From assembly GCA_031216445.1 (NCBI GenBank), contig CM062201.1, positions 6,409,501 through 6,473,500 on the forward strand: a stretch of 64,000 nucleotides of DNA, written 5' to 3'. Shown here piece after piece: positions 13,221 to 41,697 of this stretch. The notes beneath the pieces are model-generated. The model was not told the DNA's origin, did no database searches, and saw only the letters and a program-made list of their open reading frames with translations. This DNA is from Lateolabrax maculatus. Lineage: Eukaryota; Chordata; Actinopteri; Acropomatiformes; Lateolabracidae. The number at the start of each line of letters is the position of its first letter. Position 1 is the first letter of the stretch. The position numbers and the translations under genes were made by a program.

Positions 13221-13222
13221 TA
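13162..13222. repeat. (AT)n microsatellite
   Basis: Nearly uninterrupted TA dinucleotides, densest from 13178 to 13212. Expected to be length-polymorphic. Confidence 0.9.
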
Positions 13223-14296
13223 ATAAGTACCGGCCTTCACAAGTCCACAACAGAACCTGTAATGCCAGTCACCTGTGTAATACAATCGGCCTTCAAAGCT
13301 ACTGCCAGGTGCCGAAACCAACTGCTGAGGTATGGGGGGTGAAAGAGCTGCAGGCTTGTCTCTAGGCAACCAAAGCGCTCAAGGTATGTGATGTTTCTGA
13401 TGCAGACATCCATACCTAACAACATGCACAGGACAATCACAACGATGAAACAGAACGCTAAAAACGCTGCCAAGCTGTGTAGAAACATTAAAAGGGCTTC
13501 CTCTGATTGGGCTAAACTGCTACTTCACAAGGGTTTAAGGCAAAGACGTGACGAGTCTAACAAACTGAACGTCTGGTCTATTCAATGGGAAGAGGAAGGA
13601 CACGCACACCAGAAACAAGAATATAAAAGCTGTGTTTGTGCCTCAGGGTCCATTACTTTATATTTAGAAGCATTCCAAAGGAGACAAACCTCAGCTGAGG
13701 AAATGAAACACATCGCCTGAGCCAAAAGTTCACATGATGCCTTATGCTTGTAGAACAGGTTAATGTCAGTGGTATCGTTGCAGGGCTAAGTCACTAAACT
13801 TGATTTATTATCTGCTAAAACAAAGTGTGTCTCTAAGATTTTTTTGATAAGCCAGAGGTTCAAAAAAGACAATTACCCCCTTTCTTAGTATGATGTGTTT
13901 TTGCTGGGGGGTAGAACATAAACATCCAGTATGTATATATGTGGCCATAACATGTGCAGTTTTACATTTATTTTATCAGATAAAATATGGACTGCACTTC
14001 TCAGTGACTCATCCTGAGGTTCACGAGGAGGTAGTCTGAAATAAACTAGCCACACCTGCCAACAGACAACAAAGGTGGAGAACAATATCAGTAAACTAGT
14101 AAAAGCTTTGCCGGCTATGTGGTTCTTTGACCAGTGTTCCAGCCTTCCATCTGTAATAATCAATTCTTGAAGTTATTTACTGATGAACTGCTGCTATTTT
14201 CTGCCTCTCCGTCTAAAGTAATTAGTGACTACCTACATTTCCCAGTATGCCTTTGGACAACATCCAAAGAACAGTAATTTCCCACTTGGAAGTCGG

Positions 14297-14362
14297 ATGT
14301 GTGTGTGTGTGTGTGTGCGTGTGTGTGGGTGTGTGTGTGTGTGGGTGTGTGCGTGTGTGTGG
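14297..14362. repeat. (TG)n microsatellite, interrupted
   Basis: TG dinucleotides broken by GC and GG steps, about 65 bp; produces three overlapping Cys/Val ORFs that are artefacts. Confidence 0.9.
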
Positions 14363-15642
14363 GAAAGTGGGAAAAGCACTCAGATATTCCGTCAATCCGT
14401 GTTTTCACTGTTATGAGGTACTGTTACACATCTTGCGAAATAGTACAGCACTTCTGGGTCCAAAAACAAGTGAAGAAGAAGATCCGAATAAGATTTTTTT
14501 ATTAATACAACTGAAGTTACCATATGGAAGTGAGGAAAAAAATAAAAATGTAAATATGAAACCAATGTTCTCTATGTATGAAAGTTTTTCTATTTGAAAA
14601 AAATAAAAGAGAACGAATGAAGCTATAATAAAATGCTGATTTTTGTGTGTAAAAAAACAGAAGCTCTGTTCTTTCTTTTGATATACAATAACTGTTTACA
14701 TCAGATTAGTGAATATGATAACAAGTGGCTGTCAAGTTAAAAATAATACTCTACCGGGGAAAGAGTTAAGCGTCACTGTGAGATTCATACTGCTCCCATG
14801 GGGTCATGGGTCATCAGATGGGATGATGGGAAATCCAAATATTGTTGTCTTGCTACACCAGATTTAGGTTTATTCGCCCAGTAAAATGGACTGCAGATGC
14901 TGCTCTGACGTAAAACAAGATTTTGTCCCGACCCTAAAGGTCATAATAACCTGAGGTAGTGTTTAAGCAGCAGTAAATTAAAGGAAGTCATTTACTACTA
15001 AAATTAAACTATGAATGCATGTGTTGCAACTGTAGAATTCTCTTTCAGCTTGGAGGAAGGACTTTGATATAAGTAATGTAAAATTGCTACTTTATTTGAG
15101 AAAATCCAGACACACGTATATAACATATGCTTCGGGGTGAGCAGAACAAAAGCCTGCACTAAAAGCTTAAATGAAAAAGAAAAAAAAAAACACTGTGTAG
15201 CATAAAGTAACAGCCTTAAGTACAAATACCTGACTGGAATTCTTCTGCTGCTATCAACAACAAAAGAGAAACATTTTTATGATTAAATTATGCCCTTTTA
15301 AAGATAACTAAAACAAACACAACTCAAAGGAACAATTATCGAGTGTTGTGCTGCAGATGGGAGTGTTTGACAGAGATAAGATAAAATACCAGAAACACAC
15401 GACCAGGGAGAACCAGAGGGAGCAAAAATACACAGCTAATTACTCCGGAGCTGTCCGAGAATGAGAAACAGTGGGCACGTCCATTTACATGCCGTGCTGT
15501 GTCTCTTTGAAACTGCTCATGATGATGCAGTGAAAGGACTGGTAAATTATAACCTCCTGCAGTATTTATCATATGGTAAATAGCTATTGGTGTGAGGACA
15601 GAAAAAGTATTTCAACCCTCTGCAGACCCAAAACCACAAACT

Positions 15643-16075
15643 AGGGCTGCAACTAACAATTATTTTAATTTCCATTGATCTGCTTATATAAATTCTAAGG
15701 GCATGTCTTTAGACTGCTTAAACCAACGGTTCAAACCCCAAACATGTTCTGAAGTGAATTATGCAAGATAGATTGTCCATGACAAGCCAGAGTTTGATTA
15801 CCTGCAAGCCTGAGCAAATAAAGTGCCTTACAGAACAACATAATGTAAATTTAACATTGCGGACTATTTAAAGCCACCTCCCTGATATGTGAGTACATTT
15901 ACTCAATTACTGTTCTTTAGTACAAATTTGAAGTACTTGTACTTTACGTGAGTATTTCCATTTTCTGCCACTACATCTCAGGGACAAATATTGTACTTTT
16001 TACTCCACTACATTTATGTGACAGCTTTAGTTACTAGGTACTTTGCAGATTGAGATTAACTATACAAAATATAAG
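15643..16075. repeat. Two adjoining dispersed teleost repeat fragments
   Basis: 15643-15720 begins agggctgcaactaacaatta, the start of a widespread fish repeat. 15885-16075 is rich in GTACT words (agtacttgtactttacgtga, attgtactttttactccact), typical of another common percomorph repeat. Family assignment is from memory; neither fragment codes for protein. Confidence 0.6.
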
Positions 16076-16154
16076 CAATAAATAAATGATGATATTATTA
16101 TAATCAGTAAGGCTTTATCGGTCCACAGGGAAAATTCATAAGTTACCAGCAGTA

Positions 16155-16208
16155 TATATGTGTATGTACATATATATACACACACACACATATATATATA
16201 TATATATT
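16155..16208. repeat. (TA)n/(CA)n microsatellite
   Basis: Alternating TA and CA dinucleotide blocks directly downstream of the GTACT-rich repeat. Confidence 0.85.
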
Positions 16209-16547
16209 CCACCACTGTATACTATAAATTCACGTCATTCTAAAAGGGAGCTTAACATGACAGCATGTACAAAAGCTAGTTCAGTCCACTTCCATCTCTC
16301 AGTGTTAATTTCATATTACATTTCAGATGAGAAAGTTACTTTAAAATTCAGCACTGACTCTGAATTCATACAGTTTCCAGTTCCCTCTAATGAGCACCAC
16401 TGGTCTTATAGGTCGAACTGTCAGAGTTGCCTCCCTATCCAGGGAGTGGGGAAGTGTGTGTGTCTGTCGGTGCTCACACATTATTCCTACTTATTTGTAT
16501 TCCAGCGAGGGATCCAGAGAACCACAAAGAAGCAGCACAGATCCCGG

Positions 16548-16548
<1 letters not shown>

Positions 16549-16588
<40 letters not shown>
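16549..16588. repeat. (TG)n microsatellite
   Basis: About 20 uninterrupted TG units. Confidence 0.9.
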
Positions 16589-16590
<2 letters not shown>

Positions 16591-16842
16591 TATGTCTGTA
16601 TGAAGGTGGAGGAAGGATGAGGGTTGAGGAGGATGCTATTATCTTCCTCTGTCATCCCACAACCACTTCCTCCCTTCTCTCCCCTCTCCACTTCTAAACA
16701 GCCCAACAGGTTAAAAATAAGCCATTGTTACACACACACAAAGGGACCTGGAAGGGACTTTCATAGCCTTTTAATATAGTAATAATAGTCATTGAAAGGT
16801 GAGGAAGTTCATTATTACAGTCACAAATCTTATATCTGAAGT

Positions 16843-16950
16843 AGGGCAGCAACTCATGATTATTTTTTATTATCGCTTATTTTCTCAATTAATCGAGAAA
16901 ATAACTGACGTCATCAGTTGTTTCAGTTAAAGTGCTGCATTTACAAAGGT
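16843..16950. repeat. Second fragment of the ggcagcaact... dispersed repeat
   Basis: Contains the palindromic-looking core ctcaattaatcgagaaaata and resembles the repeat at 15643. Probably part of the same teleost family; decayed. Confidence 0.5.
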
Positions 16951-17758
16951 TTTAAAGGCTCTAAATGTTCTATAAAAAGACATTTCTTAAAGACATTTGT
17001 CATAGAAGCGAAAGCACAGGTGTAAGTAATGGCATTAGCGCTGGCTCCGTTACACTAGGAGTCCCAGTAAGCCAGACGTCCAGCATGTACAATACCAGGA
17101 CCCTGGAACTGGAACACCTAAATGGAATTCAGCCATCCCTGATATGATTAGTTACAGCTGTGTCAAAACGCTGTGAGAAAGGTCCAGAGAAGCAACAATC
17201 AAAACATACCATTCGGCAGTCTAGCATCAACAATAATAAAGCTACACTGTAAGCTTGGTATAGAGTATTAGTATAAAGCAGAGTCAAATATGGCCTCCTT
17301 TATCTCCCATGACTTTCATCACTAGGACGCTAACCCTGTTGTGACGGCACACAAGGAGATGTGAAGATACCAGTTGATACAACAGACAAATTTGCAGCAA
17401 AGAAAACTTCTGATGGTGCTGAAAAGGAGCCTGCAGGTCATTTCTCTTTTACTAGGAGGGAGAGGTTTACAGGCTGCTGGACAGAGTAAGCTTAAAGCTG
17501 ATTGGCTGTCACTATCATGTCAGGCAGCAGGGGTAAAGTGAAAGTGATAAAGACATACGTTAAGGTAAATGTGCTGCAAAATCAAAACAATTCACTAAAA
17601 GAGGTTCAAAAGTACTGCAGACCGTCAGCGTTGGATAATGATTCTCTGTAAGTCCCTCACTAGGGGAAACACACTTCACATTATACGCATTCATAATTGA
17701 TTCAAGGTCAATATTAAAAATATGGAATGATGCATTTAAGGGCAGCTACTTTGAAATG

Positions 17759-17759
17759 C

Positions 17760-17793
<34 letters not shown>
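17759..17793. repeat. (CA)n microsatellite
   Basis: About 17 CA units, pure. Confidence 0.92.
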
Positions 17794-17798
<5 letters not shown>

Positions 17799-18081
17799 AC
17801 TTTGGGCAAACCAAGCATGTAGCGCAGTGACAGCCAAACACCAGTCAACACACAAGATCCTGTTATGCAATGACCACAAGGAGTTCAATTACAGGTCGAA
17901 CAGGGTACTTGAACTTGCAGGCAGGGGGTGGCTGAATAAGAAGGGATGCACTATGCCTTCAAAGAACAAACATTTTGGATGGAGTCCCTCAGTCAAACAT
18001 TAAAAAGGCGTACATGTCTGGAACATGAGCTGATCTGCACATGGTATAGTGTTGCGTTTTTGCACAGCCCTCATTTGGTTC

Positions 18082-18596
18082 TTAGGATCTGTCCCCGTTT
18101 TCAACAATAAATGAGCGCACATCTTCGGTCCCCGGTGTTAAAAGTCCTGCATTTCTAGTTTTAAGTATGTGGAACTGGGCTCTTAACACTGTCTTGTCCT
18201 GTAAATCACTTACGAGAGCCAGCACACCAGCGTCCCCGGGATTTACAGCATCCGAGGTGTCCATGTATGAGTGATTATGGACTTGATTCTTTTCCCATAG
18301 CTGGACCCAAAAATAGCTCCTCCAGCTTGGAGCTATGCCATGCAGTGTCTTTTGATTTTTCATTTGTATTTTCCTGTCCCTGGGGCTATAAAAGCAAGAC
18401 AGGCAGTACAGAGCAGATAAGATAGGCATTCCTCCCCAGACACAATGGTCAAACCATGATACGACCGCCTCCACATATCCTTAACTCCCCTCCCCAACCA
18501 AAACGCAAGCTCTCCCACCGAAACTGCTGACTGCCGATGCCCGAAGGCTATGTTGAGAGAAAAGGAGACCAGCACCAATACAACAGTAACCATGCC
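18082..18596 (-). other. Unrecognised minus-strand ORF pair, possible decayed gene
   Basis: Two overlapping minus-strand ORFs in different frames. The upstream one starts with a methionine near 18594 followed by a strongly hydrophobic stretch like a signal peptide (MVTVVLVLVSFSLNIAFG). The downstream one (18474-18082, 130 codons) is the longest ORF in the 10-22 kb spacer and ends in an ordinary mixed-composition region (DLQDKTVLRAQFHILKTRN). I do not recognise either. No clear splice signals join them and no further conserved exon was found. It may be a decayed secreted-protein gene or chance ORFs. Confidence 0.2.
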
Positions 18597-19047
18597 AGCC
18601 TTAGCAGTCTCCCCCACCTATCATTCAGTGTGGGAGCCAGTACACCCTGACACAGTTCTCAGATATGGTCAGCCTGACACCACAGTCACCATCAAAGTAT
18701 CTACTCTAATTCTTCCTCACAGTATAAGATGGTTTCCATTGTTAAAGCAGTCTTTTTTTTAAAGGTTTTTTAAAGCTTTATAGCATAAAATAAACATAAA
18801 AGGAGGAAATGGTTTTGCTCATGAATACTAATGACTCAAACATATGATGAGAGCTCTGGCTTTAAATCCTCAATTTCAATTCAAGGGGAGTCCTATCATT
18901 TCCTGTCGAGCAAACTGATAGGAAATTGCCACTCAAACTCCAACCCCTGTAACTATTAGTATGCAACCCTGACATGTCAGTCATGTCCTACTGAGCCTAA
19001 AATAAGCACATGTTTTTTCAGGTACTCGGACTGTGGAAAGGACTGTT

Positions 19048-19080
19048 GGGGGTGGGGGGGGGGGGGGGGGGTGGGGGGGG
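19048..19080. repeat. Poly-G tract, interrupted
   Basis: Runs of 5, 18 and 8 G separated by single T. Potential G-quadruplex. The glycine-rich plus-strand ORF across it is an artefact. Confidence 0.9.
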
Positions 19081-19365
19081 ATTGTTGGCCTGTTTGTGTT
19101 ATGAAAGGGGGCGTGGTTGGAGAGTGAGGTGGGGGTTGGGACCAAAGCACCTATTAATACACACTGATAGCTGCCTGGCGAGTGCAGGCTGTTCCAGTCA
19201 AAGACATGCTGGGACACTGGTGGGGTGGGGGTGAAAGTTTCCCACGGGCAGACACGCGGTCAGACCGTAGAGTGAAGGACTCATTCTGGGCTATTCAAAA
19301 GTCAAGGAAGAGCTGGTCTGAGATCGATGTCTTGGGTGTGAGGATTACAACTTGGCAGCACTAGG

Positions 19366-19366
<1 letters not shown>

Positions 19367-19407
<41 letters not shown>
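19367..19407. repeat. Uninterrupted run of 41 G
   Basis: Forty-one consecutive G residues, about 290 bp downstream of another poly-G tract. Very long for a vertebrate genome; true length may be mis-assembled. Confidence 0.85.
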
Positions 19408-19408
<1 letters not shown>

Positions 19409-22400
19409 AAAGGGTATTCCTGAAGACACTCCACTGAAATGGAGCCAGTCATAAACAGAAACACACAAAGCAAATGTGGAAATAACCTCTGCTGCAGAGG
19501 CAGTGCGAGGCTCAGGATGGTATTAGAATAACATTAGAGAGTGTCATTCCATTACAGACAGTGACAGCTACGGAATAAGAAAAAGTGTACATACAAACAT
19601 TACATAGGTCTCCTCTTCTGTATCGATCAGGCACGGCAAACGGCATGAAATGTATTGTATGTATTCGACTGAGACAGCAACTCCTGCAAGTCTGTAGGGT
19701 TTACTGCTGATTGCTAATGTGCATGTAAAAGTTAATGAAAATCACCCAGGGGAAATGCAAATTCTTAGAGAACAAATAACAAAGCACTTGTCTGTGCATC
19801 CAGCCTGCTGGGGACAGGTATATTTAGCTCTATGTACCCTACAGTGTTTTACTCACTGGAAACTGGCTCCATAGTTTAATTTGCACTGTTTTGTTTGCTT
19901 CTGTTCGAAAAGCTGCTGTGTTAAAAGCTGATTATAGCTTGATTGAGGCCCAGACCTCTTCTAATGACAGAAAACTCGATCAGATTCCAGTAAATGACCA
20001 AATCGTCCATCTTCACTGTCACACTTCATTCACTTTTAACCCTGTGTTGGCTTACTGTAGGCTCCCTCGTGTTGACCAAAGACTCATCGGCCATCTGTTG
20101 TGTTTCATATTATTGGAGATAATCAAGGCGACGCTCTATTAGACTCTTTTCTATTTGTATTCATTTGGTACTTAGAATTGCAACTGTAGAAGCAGGCTAC
20201 AAGCCAGCTCAGGGTGTGACCTTCCCTCAACCTGCATTCATCCTCAGTGATATACTTTACAACTCCGCACAGAGGGAAAAAAACAGTTATATTCCTTTAA
20301 TATTGCTCTAAGAACTTTATAACTGTGTCTGTGGCAGTCACTGGTTACTTTATAGTGACCTTAATATGTATTGTGATAATAAACACAGTATAATATTCCT
20401 ATAGACTTCTTATGAGAACTTACATTCTATCTATGGTGCTGAATTTATAGACAACTTAAAGTACTTTATGTTGTGTTGCACTTTGTCCTGTACTTACACT
20501 TTACAATCCCCATGATGTTCCTAAAGTCACTTAACTTTTCTTGTGATATAAGAGTTCAGCTGTTTTTCCCCTTATGGGAAAACTGCAATACATCCAGAGT
20601 CGTATGGACACATTTCAAACCACCACATTCAAGTGAAACCTCATAAAACTGCTGCAATTAGTAAAGCCCGGGCTGTTCCAAGGGTCTGGCAGCCTGACTT
20701 CTCAGAGAGAAAAGCAGGCATGTTACCTACCTTTTCTTGGAGTGGGCTGTCAAACTGTCTTTTCCTCCGAGTATCCCCGTGCTTGCATGATCCGAGCAGA
20801 GCAGGGTGTCATGCTGCTCCTCTGCCAGCACTGGCCAGCCTCGACCACTCAGCTGCAGCAGCGGAGCCGAGCACAGCAGCAAAGACACATCTTCCTGTTA
20901 TTACTTTCAAAATAAAACCCTCGCTGGGAAACGCCACTTTGACATTTTTGTTTGAAATAATAAAGAAGTGTAGGCACTATTTTACGGTTATATTGCATCA
21001 CTGATCCAACTATTTCAATAGTTTTGGGGTTTTTTTTGGTCGATTTTTTTTTATCAGCTTTAGGTAATGCATCATAAAAAATATACTCTCTATTTAGCTC
21101 AGTTAGAGTAAGCAATGGAAAAATGTATGCACGCCTATTGTTCAATTCGACTTCTTTACAATTAAAAACAGAGATTGTCGGAAAATTGAAAAATTCGTAG
21201 GAAACTACCAATGCTTTTCACACCATTTTGATATGCTATATTTCCAGCAACTGACAGGAAAAGTGGACATCAGCATGGATTGGACTCATGATCATTGGCT
21301 AAAGGCAAAGGAAAGCATGACTGGTGATGTAATGAAAAGATAATGTGATAATAATTATTATGGGGGTATAAATTATTTCATATTTTTGTGACAAATCTGA
21401 AGCTTTTATTTTGACAGTAGGGGTATCATCTTGGTGCTCTGTGTTGGTCTGACCTACGAGGGCTGCAATTAAAACAATTAAAAACGTCCGTTTAATATTT
21501 TGACACTTGAGCTCAGTCATTGTTTCACAAACCCGCCGGTGCAGACAACATATGAACAAGACGCTTTAGACAGATATCTGCTGATTATTCCACAACAGAA
21601 AAATATCCTATCAAGGCATTTTTGAAAGATCTTGGCTGAGTCTTCTTTTTTCTGTAAAGTGGAATGTAATGTAATCTTTATAATACATTATGTACTGACG
21701 GAAGATAAAATAATGATTGAATTATTATGGTCTGCAGCGGAAACCTATATTCATTTTGCTGCAAAATACAACAATGCCATCTGCTGTTTGTAGTCGCACA
21801 GTAATATTTAACAAAAAAGTGAATAGTCTTTCAAAAAAATCAGGAAGGTCTTATTCCATCAACATGATGTAGCCCAATAACAAGTTTAATACAGATCATC
21901 GAGTGATTTTTGGAGTCTGATGTGTTAAATGATGCTGCACTGGCGACAGGCCTATCTTTGTTGATGCTGCCTTTACGTGCTGCCAGGAAAAGTTGAGTCT
22001 AAGGGCAGCTGGAAAGTATCAGTTGTAACTTTTTTGATCCTTGTCAAGTCAACAAGAACGTATTTTTTAGCACTTCAAAGGCCAAAGGTTTGTGAGTAGT
22101 CTTCAACACAGTTATATAAACAGAGTGCATCACAGCAGCATTAAGTTATTATCGGAAGTAATTTTGTGACTTTAACAGATTTTTTCTTGACCTGGAGTGG
22201 AGAGTCATCTAAGTCAGGTGAACATCTGATGCAAAAAAGAGCATTGTGTTCATCGTGTAACTTAAAACTGTGCGCAGTGGAGAGCTAGGATCCACAAGTT
22301 TTCATTCTATCCATAAATTACAAACTCTTGTTTCACTGATTAGTGCGCTTTTATTAATGTTACAATCTGCCCTCAACCACAAAATGCTCAAGCTAATGCT

Positions 22401-22800
22401 GAAAATGGGAAATAGTGGAAATGCCGTCGATATTTATTTAATGAATGAGTATTCATTATTTAATTTAATATATTTAATTTCATACACACGCACATAAAGT
22501 TAATTTAATTTTATGAGGCTGTTGTGATCCTTATGCAAGGTTAACAGTATTACATAACATGCAATGTATTTGGAATTTAGCCAATAAAACAACATAATAC
22601 ATACACATTACTGTTAGATTTAATTACACTTTTGTTTAAAAAACTTTCACGATGCCCCTGCAACGTTGTAAATCCCACCCTGACAGCACCAGATGGCGTT
22701 TGGTCAGAGAAACAATAGTACAGAAAATGTTCATTCTGTTTTTTTTTTTTTTTCTATCTATTTGACAGACGTGGTTGCAACAGGGACCCTGAATGCATCA
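19408..22800. other. Spacer upstream of itch, no recognised gene
   Basis: AT-rich sequence without recognisable coding exons. ORFs at 19891-20142, 20633-21004 and 20849-21211 have no domain or motif that I know and no good splice context. A run of T at 22740-22754 ends just before the CpG-rich itch promoter. Confidence 0.55.
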
Positions 22801-22814
22801 GCATGTTTACTCGT

Positions 22815-23052
22815 CGCCCATTGGCCCACCCTGCCCCAACTCCGGGCCAATCACAGCGCAGAGGGCGGCCGACGCGTGTCTACGGCGCGCCCCACCTTGT
22901 TTCGGTCACGTGACGGGAGCTCACGAAGATGGTGGAAGTTTCTTCTTCCTTGAAGTGAAGCGCCGACTGAAACCTGAACGTCCCGCGGAGCGAGGGCCGG
23001 GAGCTCACCGCAGCGCAGCCACCTCGGCCTCACAGCCTCCCCTCGGACCCGG
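22815..23052 (+). promoter_or_regulatory. itch: itch CpG-island promoter and non-coding exon 1
   Basis: GC- and CpG-rich block with two oppositely oriented CCAAT boxes (ATTGG at 22820-22824, CCAAT at 22847-22851), a perfect palindromic E-box GTCACGTGAC at 22905-22914, and a YY1-like AAGATGGTGG at about 22926-22935, probably near the transcription start. A consensus donor (CCCGG|gtgagt) follows 23052, giving a non-coding exon 1 of roughly 100-130 nt. The next exon begins at 26141, so intron 1 is about 3.1 kb. CpG richness continues into the intron to about 23.4 kb. Confidence 0.75.
22905..22914. promoter_or_regulatory. GTCACGTGAC palindromic E-box (CLEAR/USF type)
   Basis: Perfect 10-bp palindrome in the itch promoter. 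This is the CLEAR consensus for TFEB/TFE3/MITF and also a high-affinity USF site. Binding is inferred, not shown. Confidence 0.6.
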
Positions 23053-25765
23053 GTGAGTGACGGGAGCCGGCTCCCGGCTCTCTCGCCGGCGCTGCTTGCT
23101 TGTTTTCGGGGCCGTCGGACTTTGGGATCTCCGGCCAGCCATGATGATGACACGAGCTAGGGGCGCTAGCTGCTAGCCGCGCCGCGATGGCAGCGGGCTG
23201 TCAGAGCCGCGGGCCAGCTGACAGCCCGCTGCGAGCCGGCGGCTCCCGGGGGCCGCGGCCGCACGGCGGACACACGCACTGCCCGGGGTCGGCGCCGGGT
23301 TTGCCAGCTCACCGGGACGGGTCGCTCCTCGCTGTCGTCGGCTGGCCGAGTTAGCGTTGGCGCGGCATCCATCCCCGGCTGGGATTAAATTATGTAATCT
23401 TCACCAACATTTGGTGTCTCGGTTCACAGCGAGTGTAGAGGAGGGTTTTCTAACGAGCAGGGGGTCGTTGTCGGTGGTGGACACGCGTGCTGGCTGGCAC
23501 AGCAGGAGTCTCAGCGTTGTTTTTTCCCCTCAGCTGCGCGCTCTCCCGTGGAGGGGGCAGCTCGCCTGGCTCAAATACTTAATATCTGGTCATTTAGTTT
23601 GTTGCCGCGCTCTCCGGTGAAGTTAGGAACACGAGACCTTCAGCTGCGACACGCAGCCCGGTGTGCACGCAGAGCAGGACTGAGTCAGGCCACGTTGAGA
23701 CGAACAGCACCGTGTCCTCCTGCGAGCCGAGGGAAGCAGCTGTGGGACGAGTTCTGCTGACACAAGCACCGGCAGCTGTTCGCACTGCATACTTTCGTCT
23801 CCTCGGATAATCTTAGTTATGTGGGAGAAACAGATAAGCGAAGAGGGGAAAGAGACAATGATTTATTTATTTTTTTTTCTTGCCACAGTCGTCTGCAACT
23901 TGGCATGGTTGGTTGTGTTGGTTTGTGTCCTCGTCTGCCATCGTTGTTCTCCACAGGCAGGATCAAATGTTAATCTGGTGACTGAACGGGGAGGCTGGCT
24001 GTCTGTTGTGGGAAATGTGTTCACTATTTATAATCCATGACAAGATCTCCAACATGATCTCCTGTTCTAGATTGCAATCACAATAGATGTTCAGTAATTC
24101 ATGATATAAATGCTGGTGTAAAATACAACCCATAAATTACCTGAAGGATTTTGCACTTTGGATATTAGTTAAGAGCGACAATATCTAACTTCTCTAAGCG
24201 TGGACAGTGATTGAGATCAGATGGACATAGGACTCTTGGGTGTTGTTTCCTTGAAGCGTCATAATATAAGAATCTGTTTGTCTAAGTTGGTCATCATAAA
24301 GGTATGTTTTGGCGATATCCACAATTGTTTTGTACACTTAGTCGTGATGTAAATAGTCTAAGGCGTTAACAGTCTATAGAATACACCTTTAGTCTGTAGC
24401 TGATGAGGCAAGTTTTGATGTGAAGTGATTTTGGTGGTCTTTAGAGAGGCTCAGGTGCACAACTCACTATAAGAGAACATACGCAGAGCTGTGTAGCCAA
24501 CGTAGTGGTGCAGTTTGAGGCGAAATTCAATTTTAAAATGCCTCGGAGAATGTCAAACTCCATTTGCTGGCCCGTGATATTTAGCTGGTTTTAAAAATCC
24601 AAGGCAGGTCATTGTGGGGTTTAATATTCAGCTGAAACCCTCGTCTACAAAACGCAGTTGGCCTGCTTGCGAGGCTTCAAAGTCAGCTGCTCCAATTAAT
24701 TATTGACAGAGACCAAAGCTGTAGCCAAAGTGAAAGTTTAACCAGGAGCTCCTCACTTTCTGCTGCTCTGCCATGTGCATACAGGACCAGATAGACTGAG
24801 AAAAGGAACATGCATTATTCAATGTAACGGTCCAGATTCTAGAAAAGATTGCAGGACTTGATTCCTGTGCCAGCGTCTCCCTTTCCTTTATCTATGATTG
24901 ACACATTTGTCAGTGGTGCAGCTTAGTTGGCTTTGGATTTTCATAGTTCATATCTGTTGACATGCCTCTTTTTCTTTTTTTGACTGCCGTTTACTCATTT
25001 TAAAATGAAAATTATCCCCAAAACCAATTAATGCTGTTGTCTTAAAATTATATTTCCTTTACAGCCACAGTGGATGTTGTGAAAATGTTTGAGTGAACTA
25101 AAACTGAACGCATATACATCAGGTGTTGGTGTTAGTTCTTCTCTGTGTTTACAAATCATTTGGTTAGCACTCCACAGCAGCTAATTTGTGGTCATTTTTA
25201 TAGGAGGCATCCTGGGAAATGTAAGGAATCACTTGCTGAAGTGGAAATAGATGGCTTGGTTTGAAGGGAAAGTAGTATTGGCTCCAGCCCCGTGTGGTAA
25301 GCTGGTATACCTAGGTAATGATGGATGGATGGGTAGAAATCCAAGTTACAATGCAAAGTAAATATTTGTTCAGCATCTATTTTCAACCTTCATGCATTCA
25401 TTTGTTGACATTTGTAGACACTTCCGTGGCTCTGTTTTCAGTCAGGTGTATTTGGTCCTCAAGCACAAAGCACGGACACAGGCACAGGTTGTATTTTGGG
25501 GTTAAAGTTGAAGATGCTAGAATAACAATGCAGACTGGTTTATACAAGCAATATTTCACAGACCACAGGCCTGACCTTTGTCTCCTTCTTCTACCTAAAA
25601 TGATGGTGCAACTACTGTGCGTTTCACTTGACTATCTGAAGAAACTCTGACAGAGTCAGCAGTTGACAATGTGGTTTTATTGCTGTGGATAGATTTCCAG
25701 GAAGGGAAGACAAGTTATGAATGTAGCCCATCTATCTATTAAAGTTGACGCTCCAGATGAGCACT

Positions 25766-25850
25766 GTTACGTTACATTACATTAAATCACATTCATTTGG
25801 CAGACACTTCTGTCTAAAACGACTTACGGTTTGACGTACAAAGGAAAAAG
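25766..25850. repeat. Dispersed teleost repeat fragment (acattacatt...ggcagaca)
   Basis: The words acgttacattacattaaatc, catttggcagacacttctgt and aacgacttac follow the order of a very common fish repeat (ttacattacatt...catttagcagacgcttttatcc...agcgacttac). Lies in itch intron 1. Assignment from memory. Confidence 0.6.
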
Positions 25851-26162
25851 AGCTAGATGTCATCAGAAATTGTAAATACAGTATTAGTCATATGTCATGT
25901 AGCTGAGGGTTGAATGGGGTATTTTGGAGGCTCGGTGAGATACGTTCGACCTGGATGAGACTGGATCATTTACTGTTTCTTTCTCTTTTCATAAATTCTA
26001 ATAGAAGTGTCGTTTTTGCAAGCCTTTAATAATGTGAGCTAAATATATTTGATCTAAATTATCTAATCTGTATGCTGCAAGTCTGCAGCAGAGGGAAACC
26101 AATTTGTCACCACCCTAATGATGTGTTGTCTGTGCTGCAGGCCTTCATCCCAGCCCTATGTC

Positions 26163-41697
<15,535 letters not shown>

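Larger units (their letters stand above)
11873..15640. other. Spacer without recognised genes
   Basis: Holds only simple repeats (a run of 13 C at 12144-12156, an AT run near 13162-13222, a TG run at 14297-14362) and unremarkable AT-rich DNA. ORFs of 60-116 codons here are low-complexity or composition-driven and match nothing I recognise. Confidence 0.6.

Noticed and set aside
18385..18450. TATAAAAG followed by an ATG on the plus strand
   Set aside because: The ATG frame stops after four codons; no exon-like sequence follows.
20633..21211. ORFs of 120-123 codons on both strands
   Set aside because: No domain, no splice context, AT-rich and low-complexity ends; treated as chance.
11000..22800. 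Search for agouti (asip) or ahcy exons expected near itch from mammalian gene order
   Set aside because: No Cys-rich agouti domain or AHCY-like exon could be read on either strand.
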